A DNA stretch of 64,000 nucleotides, from NCBI RefSeq assembly GCF_017052585.1, contig NZ_JAFFHZ010000001.1, forward strand, positions 4,340,001 to 4,404,000, written 5' to 3'. Positions 9,236 through 17,929 of this stretch are shown here, piece by piece. The notes under the pieces were generated by a model. The model worked only from the letters and a program-made list of their open reading frames with translations, was not told the DNA's origin and ran no database searches. The position numbers and the translations under genes were made by a program. Numbering within the stretch: position 1 is the first letter of the stretch; every line of letters starts with the position of its first letter. This DNA comes from Paenibacillus apiarius (GTDB taxonomy: Bacteria > Bacillota > Bacilli > Paenibacillales > Paenibacillaceae).

Positions 9236-10348
9236 CTACCAATTGACCGTCAATTGTACCGTAATTTGCTTATCGGAAATGGCGACGTCAGTCGCTTCTA
9301 AGAAAGAAACGAGCTTTTGCGGATAGAAGCCTAAATCAAATTCTTGTTCTAATTCTTGACGGGTTGTATCCGGGAGCTCCAGGCCGTTGAACAGCATGCG
9401 ATCCACGTGAAACAAAATCCTGTTCTCGGGTTCTGCTTCCAATGTATAATGGCCTTCAATATGGACGCTTAAGCCGGAACGTTCTCCTTCGGCCGCGATA
9501 ACGTCTTCTTTGAACCGGAAGAAGAATTGGTCGAACATCGGATCCTGCTCACGCAGAAATCGATTTAGCTCTTCCTCTTGTATCGTTATCGTATAGTTTT
9601 TGCCGTTCATGCTGACTCCGCCGTTTTTTTGCACGAAATCCGGGAGCTTCTGCATAGCACCGGCGAGTGCGCGGAAATAGTGCCTAACTTCGAAGAGCCC
9701 GACGTTCTGCCAATACGTCGTGAATTCTTGAATAAGACGGCTCATGGCTTGCGGGTCGCTGCTGTCGGCCAGATTCGTATCGAATGTCTCCTGAAGTGCC
9801 GTCAAGCGATCGCGCTGATCGACCAATCGCTTGCGCACTGCAATGAGTTCCTGTTCGGTTTGCGCCAAATTGCGCCGCAGCTGATTCAGTGTGGCCAATT
9901 GGCTGGAATATTGCTCCAATATTTCTTGGTCCGAATAAAAAAGCAGTTGAAAATAATCAAGTAGCAAGAATAAATCATCAAGCTCATCCGCAGACATGAT
10001 AGCTTGCAGCATCATGTCGCGTTCGCCAATATAATAAGCGCGCAGAACGCGTCCCGCTTGCTCGCGTTTGTGCTCAAAAGCGGCCTCCTGCTTCAAAATT
10101 TCGGATTCTGTCTGCTTGCGGCTGGCGGCAGCTTCGGATTCTCGTTGCGAAATCCGGTTAATTTCTTTGTCAAGCTCTGTAATAGACAAGCTCTGTTGGA
10201 GCAGTTGCTTCTCCTCAGCGGTTGGCTGCTTGTTCCATGCCGCAGGCATTGTCTGTTCTGCGCGTGTCGCACCGGGGACCAAGGAGACGATAAATAGAAT
10301 GATTAGCAGCGTAATGAATGCGCGGTGCACACGCTTAACTTGATGCAT
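9236..10348 (-). CDS. Exported coiled-coil protein of unknown function
   Basis: This 370-residue protein has a signal peptide (residues 1-30, ending GATRA) and a long alpha-helical, heptad-like region (about residues 40-200) rich in Glu, Gln, Leu and Arg. The helical part resembles the N-terminal coiled coil of cell-wall hydrolases such as CwlO/PcsB. The C-terminal half contains alternating strands (SMNGKNYTITIQEEELN, VHIEGHYTLEAE) but no NlpC/P60, M23 or other catalytic motif. An AAAGGGGG site precedes the ATG. Its job is unknown; a cell-envelope scaffold or regulator is the best guess. Confidence 0.7.
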   Translation of the reverse strand: MHQVKRVHRAFITLLIILFIVSLVPGATRAEQTMPAAWNKQPTAEEKQLLQQSLSITELDKEINRISQRESEAAASRKQTESEILKQEAAFEHKREQAGRVLRAYYIGERDMMLQAIMSADELDDLFLLLDYFQLLFYSDQEILEQYSSQLATLNQLRRNLAQTEQELIAVRKRLVDQRDRLTALQETFDTNLADSSDPQAMSRLIQEFTTYWQNVGLFEVRHYFRALAGAMQKLPDFVQKNGGVSMNGKNYTITIQEEELNRFLREQDPMFDQFFFRFKEDVIAAEGERSGLSVHIEGHYTLEAEPENRILFHVDRMLFNGLELPDTTRQELEQEFDLGFYPQKLVSFLEATDVAISDKQITVQLTVNW

Positions 10349-10492
10349 CAGGGTACCCCCTTTTAAACGGTTTGCACAACATTATCGTATGTTGGGATAC
10401 GGTTGGACATGACCTGTTTGCACACTCTCGCAATAATCGTCATGCAAAGACTATGTATGACTGCCTCTAACTGAGCAGAAAGGAAGGACTGC

Positions 10493-11605
10493 ATGTTTCA
10501 TTATCAGCCTAACTCCGTTCTCATTCAATACTTAATTCATCAAATTAAACTTTCTTCCCGTCAAGCCATCCCTTTTTCCAGTTTTATGGAAATATGTTTA
10601 TACCACTCAACGGAGGGCTATTATATGTCAGACCGCCCCAAGATTGGCCGGGACGGAGACTTCTACACAAGCTCGAATATCGGCACGATAATGGGTGACA
10701 TGCTGGCCGTCTATATACAGCGGCGCGCCAAGGAACGAGGCTGGGACCCCCGCTCGATTACGATTGTAGAGTGGGGGGCGGGCACGGGGCGCCTCGCAGC
10801 GCAAATCCATCAACGGTTGCGGCTCGATCGGTTCGAAGGCTATCAGCACGCGATTATCGAAACGAGTCCGTATCATCAGCGGGTGTCAAGGCAGCTTTTG
10901 GAGAACGAGCATATCCCCGTATTATGGTGGAACGAGGAGACGTTCCGCCAGGAAGCGACGCGGCGGCGCATTTTCTTTATCGCGAATGAACTGCTTGACG
11001 CCTTTCCCGTAGAGCGTGTTCGTCACCGTAACGGACGATATGAACAGTGCTTCGTCACATGGGATGCAGGTAAAGAACAATTCATGCCACGGTGGCTCGC
11101 GGCGTCACCCGAGGTTATTGCCTGGATGGAACGCCATCATGTCGAATTGTCGGATAATCTGATTTTCGACGCGGGCATGGCCATGTCCAGTTGGTTAAGC
11201 ACCGTGCTGCGTCAGGCGCAAGAGGCTGAGTTCGTGTTCATTGATTACGGTGACGGCACGAACGAATTAACGGCGGCCCACCGAATGGAAGGGACGCTGA
11301 TGTGCTATCATCGCCACCAAGCGCACGATAATCCATGGATACATATCGGCGAGCAGGACATGACGTCGATGGTTGATTTTGATGTATGCCGACGGGTTGC
11401 CACACAAGCGAAAGCGTGGATTACAGGGTATTCAACCCAGAAAGCGTTCTTGTTGGAACAAGGGTTGTTGAATGAATTGCAGGATCATGGCAGCCTCGAT
11501 CCGTTCAGCCCCGAATCTCGGCGCAATCGGGCGATACGGCAGCTGTTGTTAAGCGATCAGATGAGCGAACGGTTTCACGTTTTGCTTTTGTCCCGGGGCA
11601 CCTGA
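10493..11605 (+). CDS. SAM-dependent methyltransferase, MidA/NDUFAF7 (DUF185) family
   Basis: This 370-residue protein has the family's typical early motif, YHSTEGYYMSDRPKIGRDGDFYTSS (split here as HSTEGYY and GDFYTSSNIG, residues 42-65), and an S-adenosylmethionine-binding glycine loop EWGAGTGRLA near residue 92. FFIANELLDAFPVERV near 160 is also characteristic. In mitochondria the homologue NDUFAF7 methylates an arginine of complex I; the bacterial substrate is not known. GAAAGGAAGG precedes the start. It is a single gene with a terminator just downstream. Confidence 0.9.
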   Translation: MFHYQPNSVLIQYLIHQIKLSSRQAIPFSSFMEICLYHSTEGYYMSDRPKIGRDGDFYTSSNIGTIMGDMLAVYIQRRAKERGWDPRSITIVEWGAGTGRLAAQIHQRLRLDRFEGYQHAIIETSPYHQRVSRQLLENEHIPVLWWNEETFRQEATRRRIFFIANELLDAFPVERVRHRNGRYEQCFVTWDAGKEQFMPRWLAASPEVIAWMERHHVELSDNLIFDAGMAMSSWLSTVLRQAQEAEFVFIDYGDGTNELTAAHRMEGTLMCYHRHQAHDNPWIHIGEQDMTSMVDFDVCRRVATQAKAWITGYSTQKAFLLEQGLLNELQDHGSLDPFSPESRRNRAIRQLLLSDQMSERFHVLLLSRGT

Positions 11606-11634
11606 TGGCGATCACAATCATTTGTAAAATAGAG

Positions 11635-11670
11635 AACGGCCGAAACCCTCAGGGTTTCGGCCGTTGTTGT
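11635..11670 (+). terminator. Terminator after the MidA-type gene
   Basis: AACGGCCGAAACCC and GGGTTTCGGCCGTT form a perfect 14-base stem with a 3-base loop, followed by a GTTGTTGTT tract. The T run is interrupted. Confidence 0.75.
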
Positions 11671-11734
11671 TCGTTATCGCTTCTGTAACGCTTTTGCGTC
11701 ATTAGGTCAATTCGTCAGAACAGGGCAGGGATTC

Positions 11735-11971
11735 CTAGAATGGCTTGCCCATGATGAAGACGGTCCAGTACGAAAAACCGCTAAAGCATACAATCATGTA
11801 CGCCCAGAACAGGAGTATGTATGTACGCTCTGACAATTTCAAATAACCTAACAGTACGAAGAAGGCGGTCTGCATGAAGAACAGCAATGCCATTTCAATC
11901 ATATCTCCAGCAAACGCCATCAGACCGATGACTAATGTCCAGAAGCCGAGTACGCGATACATCCGTGCCAC
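11735..11971 (-). CDS. DUF2626 (YqgY-like) small membrane protein
   Basis: This 78-residue protein has three hydrophobic segments. It matches the DUF2626 pattern of Bacillus YqgY: MYRVLGFWT at the N-terminus, LLFFMQTAFFVLLGYLKLSERTY in the middle (read as two motifs, LLFFMQTAFF and YLKLSERTY), and a C-terminal FSYWTVFIM. Translation starts at a GTG with AGAGGGGG seven bases upstream. The family is conserved in endospore formers and its role is unknown. Confidence 0.85.
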   Translation of the reverse strand: MARMYRVLGFWTLVIGLMAFAGDMIEMALLFFMQTAFFVLLGYLKLSERTYILLFWAYMIVCFSGFSYWTVFIMGKPF

Positions 11972-12317
11972 GATTCATCCCCCTCTCGTTACGATCGGTC
12001 CAACTTTTTCTAATGACATTATAGCCCTGATGGTACTTTGTGTAAACTGTTAAACGTGACGAATTGGAAAATCTTTTATGTCAGCGCCGTTGAAATGTGA
12101 TATAACGCATGGACACCAGCACGTATGTTTCCTAGGAAAAATGGATATACATTTTAATATCCGATAGATTCTATGAACTCTACCATGGGCATAGAGATGG
12201 AATAAGCGGTTTTATTACCGTCAGTCCTTCTTCGTTCAACACTTTGTTATTGTTGGTCGAAAGGGGGGGGGCTGTATACAACGAATATGATGAGCGATGT
12301 CGTTAGGAGGTTATAGC
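11972..12317. other. Intergenic region between DUF2626 and rsfA-like genes
   Basis: About 345 bases separate the divergent genes. It is A+T-richer than its surroundings and must hold the promoters of both. A run of nine G residues occurs at 12263-12271. TATAAC at 12101-12106 has no convincing -35 partner. No ORF with a ribosome binding site, hairpin terminator or RNA motif was recognised. Confidence 0.6.
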
Positions 12318-12962
12318 ATGACAGCAATTAGACAAGATGCATGGACAGCAGATGATGATTTAATTTTGGCGGAAGTTACATTACGGCATATCCGAGAGGG
12401 CAGCACGCAATTGGCCGCGTTCGAGGAGGTCGGAGAAAAGATTGGCCGCACGTCGGCAGCATGCGGATTCCGGTGGAACAGTTGCGTGCGTAAAAAATAT
12501 GAAGCCGCGATTCAATTGGCGAAGGCGCAGCGGCAAAAACGAAACTTTTTGAAAAAGCAGCCTTTAGGTGCTCAGGTCGCATCTATCACGCTGAATGAAG
12601 GGGAAGAAGTCGCGCTAAAATCAGAGATGATTACAGAAGATTCCCTTTCTATGGATATGGTCATTCGTTATCTGCGTCAATGGCGAAATAACTATCAGGA
12701 TATATCCCGCCATATGAAGCATATGGAGAAAGAATTGCAAGACAAAGAGGAACAGTGCAATCGGCTGCGGCAAGAGAACGAACAGTTGTCGCGGCAAGTG
12801 AATGCAGTGCAGACCGACTATCGTACTGTAAATGATGATTATAAAGCGCTTATACAAATTATGGACCGAGCCCGTCGATTGGCGATCTTGAGCGAGGAAG
12901 AAGAAGAAACGAAGACGCGTTTTCGCATGGATGCGAACGGGAACCTGGAGCGCATTGAATAA
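12318..12962 (+). CDS. rsfA: RsfA-type prespore-specific transcriptional regulator
   Basis: This 214-residue protein has an N-terminal Myb/SANT-like DNA-binding domain (residues 1-70: DAWTADDDLILAEVTLRHI, GRTSAACGFRWNSCVR) and a long coiled coil (about 120-175) suited to dimer formation. This is the arrangement of Bacillus RsfA/YwfN, which tunes SigF-dependent gene expression in the forespore. The ATG at 12318 follows TAGGAGG; the frame is open from 12297. The gene stands alone with its own terminator. The exact paralogue is uncertain. Confidence 0.82.
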   Translation: MTAIRQDAWTADDDLILAEVTLRHIREGSTQLAAFEEVGEKIGRTSAACGFRWNSCVRKKYEAAIQLAKAQRQKRNFLKKQPLGAQVASITLNEGEEVALKSEMITEDSLSMDMVIRYLRQWRNNYQDISRHMKHMEKELQDKEEQCNRLRQENEQLSRQVNAVQTDYRTVNDDYKALIQIMDRARRLAILSEEEEETKTRFRMDANGNLERIE

Positions 12963-12989
12963 AGGATATGAAAACGGCAGCGGCAAGGA

Positions 12990-13040
12990 AAGCACCTGGC
13001 GAGAGAAGAATCTCTCACTTGGCGCTTTTTTTGTTTTTTT
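12990..13040 (+). terminator. Terminator after the rsfA-like gene
   Basis: GCGAGAGA pairs with TCTCTC and flanking GC-rich bases in an imperfect stem, followed by TTTTTTTG and a second T run. Confidence 0.7.
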
Positions 13041-13060
13041 CGGATCTGTCTGTTATAACT
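13032..13060 (+). promoter_or_regulatory. Possible promoter for the 2-dehydropantoate 2-reductase gene
   Basis: TTGTTT (13032-13037) and TATAAC (13055-13060) are 17 bases apart, with TG at 13052-13053 giving an extended -10. The -35 overlaps the T tract of the preceding terminator. Confidence 0.45.
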
Positions 13061-13097
13061 AAGGAATTAGAGAAAAAAAGCACAAGGAGGGAAATGG

Positions 13098-14096
13098 ATG
13101 CATATCGATATTATCGGCGCCGGGTCACTTGGGATGTTGTATGCGGCCCGTTTCCAGGCCGGGCGTTCCAAGCGGTCCATGGGTGATGAGCGCCTCGGCG
13201 GGGTTCGCCTATGGACCCGGACGGCAGAGCAGGCCCGGGTTATACAAGCTAATGGCATCAGGTATACCGATCATCAAGGACAAACCCTGCACGTTTCCGG
13301 AGTGGAGGCCTATCCGCTGGAAGAAGCGAGCTCTATTCTGCATGAAGCCGAAGAGAAGGTTCGTCTTATATGGCTGTTTGTAAAGCAAACGCATATTCAG
13401 CCGATGCTGCTCGACTCCTTGCGCAGGCTGCCGCGCGCGGCTGACGCGGCGCTCATTTGTTTTCAGAACGGTGTAGGTCACGTGGAGGCCTTGTCCGGCG
13501 CGTGGCCTGCCGAAGCGATGGGACTCGCTGTGACGACTGAGGCGGCTCGCAGGCAGTCGTGGTATGAAGTCGTTCATACGGGGATGGGCTCGACATGGAT
13601 CGGTCCGGCCATGCCGTCAAACAATAAGAAACATCTTCCACTTGATTTTTTAAGTTTACCGACAAAGAACTTGCTAGAAAATGCAGGATTTCAGGCGTTT
13701 GTGTCGAACAACATCGAAGAAATGATCTATCAAAAGCTGCTTGTCAACGCAGTCGTTAATCCGTTGACCGCGCTGCTGCGAGTGAAAAATGGGCAACTGC
13801 TCGCAACAGGGGAGCGCATTTCTTTAATGAAGGATCTATTTCATGAGGTGGTTGCCGTCTATAGAGCGGCGCAGTTGAAAGTAGACGTGGAGGCGGATTG
13901 GGAGCGGGTCGTAACCATTTGCCGCAATACCGCCAACAATACTTCTTCCATGCTGCAGGATATACTAGAGGGCCGCCAGACGGAATGCGACGCCATCACG
14001 GGAGCGATTATCAAGCTCGGAGCAGCGCATCAAGTCGATACGCCCGCGCATGCAATGGTGTACCGTCTCATCCAGGCAATCGAGATTGACAGCTAA
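13098..14096 (+). CDS. panE: 2-dehydropantoate 2-reductase (ketopantoate reductase)
   Basis: This 332-residue protein has a Rossmann fold start IGAGSLGMLYAARF (NADP-binding GxGxxG) and the ketopantoate reductase catalytic-domain motif YQKLLVNAVVNPLTALLRVKNG (read as KLLVNAVVNPLTALL near residue 215), where the Lys is the usual active-site residue. The enzyme reduces 2-dehydropantoate to pantoate for coenzyme A synthesis. AAGGAGG lies ahead of the ATG. Its place before DUF3397 and bshC matches ylbQ in Bacillus. A short insertion follows the first helix (residues 20-34). Confidence 0.9.
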   Translation: MHIDIIGAGSLGMLYAARFQAGRSKRSMGDERLGGVRLWTRTAEQARVIQANGIRYTDHQGQTLHVSGVEAYPLEEASSILHEAEEKVRLIWLFVKQTHIQPMLLDSLRRLPRAADAALICFQNGVGHVEALSGAWPAEAMGLAVTTEAARRQSWYEVVHTGMGSTWIGPAMPSNNKKHLPLDFLSLPTKNLLENAGFQAFVSNNIEEMIYQKLLVNAVVNPLTALLRVKNGQLLATGERISLMKDLFHEVVAVYRAAQLKVDVEADWERVVTICRNTANNTSSMLQDILEGRQTECDAITGAIIKLGAAHQVDTPAHAMVYRLIQAIEIDS

Positions 14097-14108
14097 GGCA
14101 CTTATTTA

Positions 14109-14154
14109 GAGGCGGTTCATAAAGTTCCCTTGGCGGCCTTTATTGTTCACGCAC
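14109..14154 (-). repeat. Dispersed GTTCAAA/TTTGAAC intergenic repeat, copy 2
   Basis: On the opposite strand it reads GTGCGTGAACAATAAAGG ... TTATGAACCGCCTCT, similar in ends and order to the other copies. It lies 24 bases before the DUF3397 start codon. Confidence 0.45.
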
Positions 14155-14177
14155 AATTACCCCGAAAGGAGTGAGCC

Positions 14178-14573
14178 TTGACGACAATGTTGAAGTTATT
14201 GTCAGATGGTTTTGTCCTGTTCTCGATTCTTCCCTTTTTTCCGTTTATTATAGCTTGGTTTATCGGTTCATTATGGATTAGCCCGAAGAAAAAGGCATTT
14301 ATGCTGGCGATGGATGTTACGACCGCATTTCTCGTTGCTTCGGTTGGCGGACTCTATAATACCATTTTAAATTCGAAGTCCGGGTTCTACTGGATATTGT
14401 TTATCATATTAATTGCTGCAGGGCTCTTAGGGGGGCTGCAGCACCGCAAGACTGGACAAATCGATATACGCAGGCTTGCGCGCATGATTTGGAGAATTTC
14501 ATTTTTCATTCTAAGTTTTTTATACATAGTATTACTCATTATTGGAATTATTGTATATTGGGCAAGCGTGTAG
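14178..14573 (+). CDS. DUF3397 family membrane protein
   Basis: This 131-residue protein is predicted to span the membrane four or more times. Its position between the ketopantoate reductase gene and bshC is the conserved position of the DUF3397 family in bacilli. GAAAGGAG at 14164-14171 is six bases before a TTG at 14178, so that codon is chosen over the ATG nine bases later. No functional motif is seen. Confidence 0.8.
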   Translation: MTTMLKLLSDGFVLFSILPFFPFIIAWFIGSLWISPKKKAFMLAMDVTTAFLVASVGGLYNTILNSKSGFYWILFIILIAAGLLGGLQHRKTGQIDIRRLARMIWRISFFILSFLYIVLLIIGIIVYWASV

Positions 14574-14617
14574 CACGGCATGATACATATATTGACGCCA
14601 TTCGCTGCAAATCTGCT

Positions 14618-14647
14618 TTGACGGATGGAAGCCGCATTGTGTACAAT
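14618..14647 (+). promoter_or_regulatory. SigA promoter for bshC
   Basis: TTGACG (14618-14623) and TACAAT (14642-14647) are separated by 18 bases. The start codon is at 14678. Confidence 0.7.
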
Positions 14648-14677
14648 CGAGACGATAGAGAGAGGGAGGCGGCTTAC

Positions 14678-16300
14678 ATGACATTGCCATTGCTGCATAT
14701 TCCGGTTCAACAACCGTTGGCAGCTCATTATATCGAACATCGATCGTCCGTTATACAATCACTATATGAGTTTCATCCGGAAGATGTAGAGAAGCGGGCC
14801 GAGTGGCTGGACGGAGCGGACCATCTGAGAGCGGATCGCACCGAATTGGCAGAAGTGCTGCGCAAATATAATCGGCAGGTGAACAATCACCCGGCCGTAC
14901 TGGACGCGATTGATCGATTGGTGCGGAGCGAGGCGCTTGTCGTCGTGGGAGGCCAGCAGGGGGGCTTGTTGACAGGGCCGCTGTTAGTTATATATAAAGC
15001 GGTATCCATCATTCGTATGGCGCAGGAAGCAGAAGCCAGACTAGGGCGTCCGGTCATTCCGGTCTTTTGGATTGCCGGAGAGGATCATGATTTTGATGAA
15101 GTCAATCATACTTATGTATTGAATCAGGAGCCGGCGGTGCAACGGGTCCGCATTGGGAAGCCACATGACTTGCGGGCCCCGGTCAGCCATGTGAAGCTTG
15201 AACCGTCTGCATGGGAGGCCGTGCTGGCGGAAGTGGAGGAGTTGATGCCATCGACTGAATTCAAGCCGGCGCTGATGGATCAGCTGCGGCAGATGGCAAA
15301 GTCTTCAACGCTCTCAGACGCCTTTGCCTCCATGATAGGGCGTCTGTTTGGCGAATACGGACTAGTGCTGATCGATTCAGCCGATCCGTCCATCCGGCAG
15401 TTGGAAGCTCCGATGTTCCAGGTTATCGTCGAGGAGAATGAACGTTTGGAGGAAGCTTATGCAAAGAGCGAGCACGACTTGAGTGCAATGGGCTATTCAC
15501 CGCAAGCGGAGCGTTCCGATCATGGCGCAAACCTGTTCGTCATCCATGAAGGCGAGCGTCAACTGCTCCACAAAGAAAACAGCCGCTTTGTCGATCGGCA
15601 CCGCACGCTCTCGTTGAGCAAAGCGGAGCTGTTGATTAAAGCCGAGACTAGCCCGGAGGAACTGAGCAACAACGTCTTGACACGTCCTTTGATGCAAGAA
15701 TTTTTATTTCCGGTCTTGGCGACGGTGCTTGGCCCCGGGGAGATTGCTTATTGGGCGCAGACGAAGCAAGCCTTTCGGACGCTTGGCATGCGGATGCCGA
15801 TTATATGGCCGAGAATGGGCTTCACGTGTATGGAAGGCACGCTCCAGAAGCTGCTTGTCAAATACGATTTGACGGTAGAGGATGTCATCCATCATTATGA
15901 AGAGAAGAAGGAATTATGGCTGAAGTCGCAGGATGAGCTTCATCTGGATGAACGCTTCGGCGAGCTGCGCCATGATGTGGATGCGCGTTATCGCGACATG
16001 CTGAATGTCCTGAACGATGCGTTGCCGGCCTTAGGGCGTCTCGGCGAGACGAATCATACCAAGGTGCTGGAACAGATTGATTTCCTCCATCACCGGGCCA
16101 AGGATGCTTTGCAGAAGCAGCATGAATCTGGATTGCGGCAATGGGAACGGCTGAAGGTGGCGTTTTACCCGAATAATAAACCGCAAGAAAGAGTCTTGAA
16201 TATGATCATGTATGCCTGTCGTTACGGAGAAGGTTGGTTCAAGCCGGCAATGGATGCGCCGGTCGTATGGAAAGGCGAGCATCGCCTGATTACGCTTTAG
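14678..16300 (+). CDS. bshC: Bacillithiol biosynthesis cysteine-adding enzyme BshC
   Basis: This is a 540-residue protein, the usual BshC length. Motifs include GGQQGGLLTGPLLVIYK near residue 91, FWIAGEDHDFDEVNHTYV near residue 129, and a C-terminal coiled-coil region. BshC adds cysteine to glucosaminyl-malate in the last step of bacillithiol synthesis, the main low-molecular-weight thiol of many Firmicutes. The ATG at 14678 follows AGAGGGAGG; the frame is open upstream to 14489 but lacks such a site. Position before mraZ matches Bacillus (yllA). Confidence 0.95.
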   Translation: MTLPLLHIPVQQPLAAHYIEHRSSVIQSLYEFHPEDVEKRAEWLDGADHLRADRTELAEVLRKYNRQVNNHPAVLDAIDRLVRSEALVVVGGQQGGLLTGPLLVIYKAVSIIRMAQEAEARLGRPVIPVFWIAGEDHDFDEVNHTYVLNQEPAVQRVRIGKPHDLRAPVSHVKLEPSAWEAVLAEVEELMPSTEFKPALMDQLRQMAKSSTLSDAFASMIGRLFGEYGLVLIDSADPSIRQLEAPMFQVIVEENERLEEAYAKSEHDLSAMGYSPQAERSDHGANLFVIHEGERQLLHKENSRFVDRHRTLSLSKAELLIKAETSPEELSNNVLTRPLMQEFLFPVLATVLGPGEIAYWAQTKQAFRTLGMRMPIIWPRMGFTCMEGTLQKLLVKYDLTVEDVIHHYEEKKELWLKSQDELHLDERFGELRHDVDARYRDMLNVLNDALPALGRLGETNHTKVLEQIDFLHHRAKDALQKQHESGLRQWERLKVAFYPNNKPQERVLNMIMYACRYGEGWFKPAMDAPVVWKGEHRLITL

Positions 16301-16360
16301 ATCACGTCAGCAAGGCCAGTAATGCCAACTAAATTATGATGTGGGAGGATGAACGTACCG

Positions 16361-17632
16361 ATGAATAACGCAAATGCTGTAAACAACAGTGTTATCCGTG
16401 ATATCGCTTTAGCTCCGGAAGGCCATTTGAAAATTGAGTGGGTACAGGCTCATATGCCCGTACTGAACCGCATTCGCGAACAATTTGAAGCCGAGCAGCC
16501 ATTCAAAGGCTTGAAGGTTGCCATTTCCCTGCACTTGGAAGCCAAGACGGCTTATCTTGCCAAAGTGGTTCAAGCCGGGGGCGCACAGGTGACGATAACT
16601 GGCAGCAATCCGCTGTCAACGCAAGATGACGTATGTGCGGCGCTTGTGGAAGACGGAATTACGGTGTTTGCAAAGTATGATCCGGAACCGGAAGAGTATA
16701 AGCAATTGCTTATTCAGACGCTGGAGACGAAGCCGGATCTGATCATCGATGACGGCGGCGATTTGATTTCGATCCTCCACTCGGAACGGCCTGATCTGAG
16801 AGACCAGGTCCGCGGCGGTGCAGAGGAGACGACCACAGGCATTCTGCGTTTGAAAGCGATGGAGAAAGACGGCACGCTCCAATTCCCTATGGTTGCGGTA
16901 AACGATGCATTTTGCAAATATTTGTTCGATAACCGCTACGGAACCGGTCAATCCGTATGGGATGGCATTAACCGCACGACGAATTTGGTCGTTGCCGGAA
17001 AGACCGTCGTAGTAGTCGGATACGGCTGGTGCGGCAAAGGTGTTGCGATGCGGGCGAAGGGCCTTGGCGCGAACGTCATCGTAACGGAAATCGACGCGAT
17101 TAAAGGTGTGGAAGCCTACATGGACGGCTTCACGGTGCTGCCGATGAGCGAAGCGGCCCGTATCGGGGATATCTTCGTCACCGTGACGGGGAATCGCGAC
17201 GTCATCCGGGGCGATCATTACGATGTGATGAAGAATGGTGCGATTCTGTCCAATGCCGGCCACTTCGATATCGAGGTGAACAAGCCGGAATTGGAAGAAC
17301 GTTCGCAAGGAGTGCGCACAGTTCGCAAAAACATCCAAGAATACAAGCTGAAAGACGGACGCAGCATTTACGTGCTCGCGGAAGGCCGCTTGGTCAATTT
17401 GGCAGCAGGCGACGGCCATCCGGCAGAGATTATGGATATGACATTTGCGCTGCAGGCGATGTCGTTGAAGTATGTGAACGAGCAATACGAGCGCATCGGC
17501 AAGGCGGTAGTCAATGTGCCTTATGAGCTGGATGAGCAGGTAGCTCGCTTTAAGCTGGAGTCGCTTGGAATTTCGATTGACACGCTCACTGCGGAGCAAG
17601 CTTCCTACCTCGACAGTTGGCAAGAACATTAG
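16361..17632 (+). CDS. ahcY: Adenosylhomocysteinase, short (archaeal/Thermotoga-like) form
   Basis: This 423-residue SAH hydrolase cleaves S-adenosylhomocysteine to adenosine and homocysteine in the methyl cycle, using bound NAD. It has SIHLEAKTAYL, TGSNPLSTQDDV, IIDDGGDL, NDAFCKYLFDNRYGTGQS and the NAD loop VGYGWCGKGVA near residue 220. The protein stops soon after the final helix (SYLDSWQEH) and lacks the C-terminal Lys/Tyr tail (KPDHYRY type) of eukaryotic and most bacterial enzymes. The ATG at 16361 is 12 bases from GGAGG; an ATG at 16349 overlaps that site and was not chosen. It stands alone between bshC and mraZ. Confidence 0.93.
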   Translation: MNNANAVNNSVIRDIALAPEGHLKIEWVQAHMPVLNRIREQFEAEQPFKGLKVAISLHLEAKTAYLAKVVQAGGAQVTITGSNPLSTQDDVCAALVEDGITVFAKYDPEPEEYKQLLIQTLETKPDLIIDDGGDLISILHSERPDLRDQVRGGAEETTTGILRLKAMEKDGTLQFPMVAVNDAFCKYLFDNRYGTGQSVWDGINRTTNLVVAGKTVVVVGYGWCGKGVAMRAKGLGANVIVTEIDAIKGVEAYMDGFTVLPMSEAARIGDIFVTVTGNRDVIRGDHYDVMKNGAILSNAGHFDIEVNKPELEERSQGVRTVRKNIQEYKLKDGRSIYVLAEGRLVNLAAGDGHPAEIMDMTFALQAMSLKYVNEQYERIGKAVVNVPYELDEQVARFKLESLGISIDTLTAEQASYLDSWQEH

Positions 17633-17646
17633 TCGGGCATACAGCA

Positions 17647-17680
17647 GGTCGTTCAATAATTCCTTTTTATGACGAAGCAT
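17647..17680 (-). repeat. Dispersed GTTCAAA/TTTGAAC intergenic repeat, degenerate copy 3
   Basis: On the opposite strand it reads ATGCTTCGTCATAAAAAGG ... TTATTGAACGACC, alignable with the copies at 36650 and 39226. It directly follows ahcY. Confidence 0.4.
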
Positions 17681-17713
17681 CCTAAGAGGTTGAAAATATA
17701 CGCGATAGAAGAA

Positions 17714-17752
17714 TGCCGTCATCAGCCATGAAGCTGGTGACGGCTATTTTTT
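17714..17752 (+). terminator. Terminator after ahcY
   Basis: GCCGTCATCAGC (17715-17726) pairs with GCTGGTGACGGC (17733-17744) with one wobble, followed by TATTTTTT. Confidence 0.9.
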
Positions 17753-17839
17753 AGATATTCGCGTGCTTGCTGGAGCAAACCGTGCTTTTTTATTTCCTGT
17801 GCAACAAATGATTTCCAGCCCCCGTCAGCAGGTTTAGAG

Positions 17840-17845
17840 TATAAT
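17840..17845 (+). promoter_or_regulatory. Consensus -10 element upstream of mraZ
   Basis: TATAAT is perfect here, but no -35 close to consensus is found 16-18 bases upstream. It would start a transcript that meets the terminator at 17930-17960. Confidence 0.4.
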
Positions 17846-17929
17846 GCATCTAGAACATCTATACGATACACCCATACGAGCATCATCCCGCGGCAAAAGG
17901 AGATCCAAATAACCCATAATCAACTAATA

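Noticed and set aside
11635..11670. Hairpin as a terminator for the minus-strand DUF2626 gene
   Set aside because: Read on the minus strand, the stem is not followed by a T run, so only the plus-strand role is supported.
16616..17722. Long open frame (368 codons) on the minus strand opposite ahcY
   Set aside because: It lies wholly against a clear adenosylhomocysteinase gene, has no ribosome site and no recognisable motif. Such frames arise from the codon bias of the real gene.
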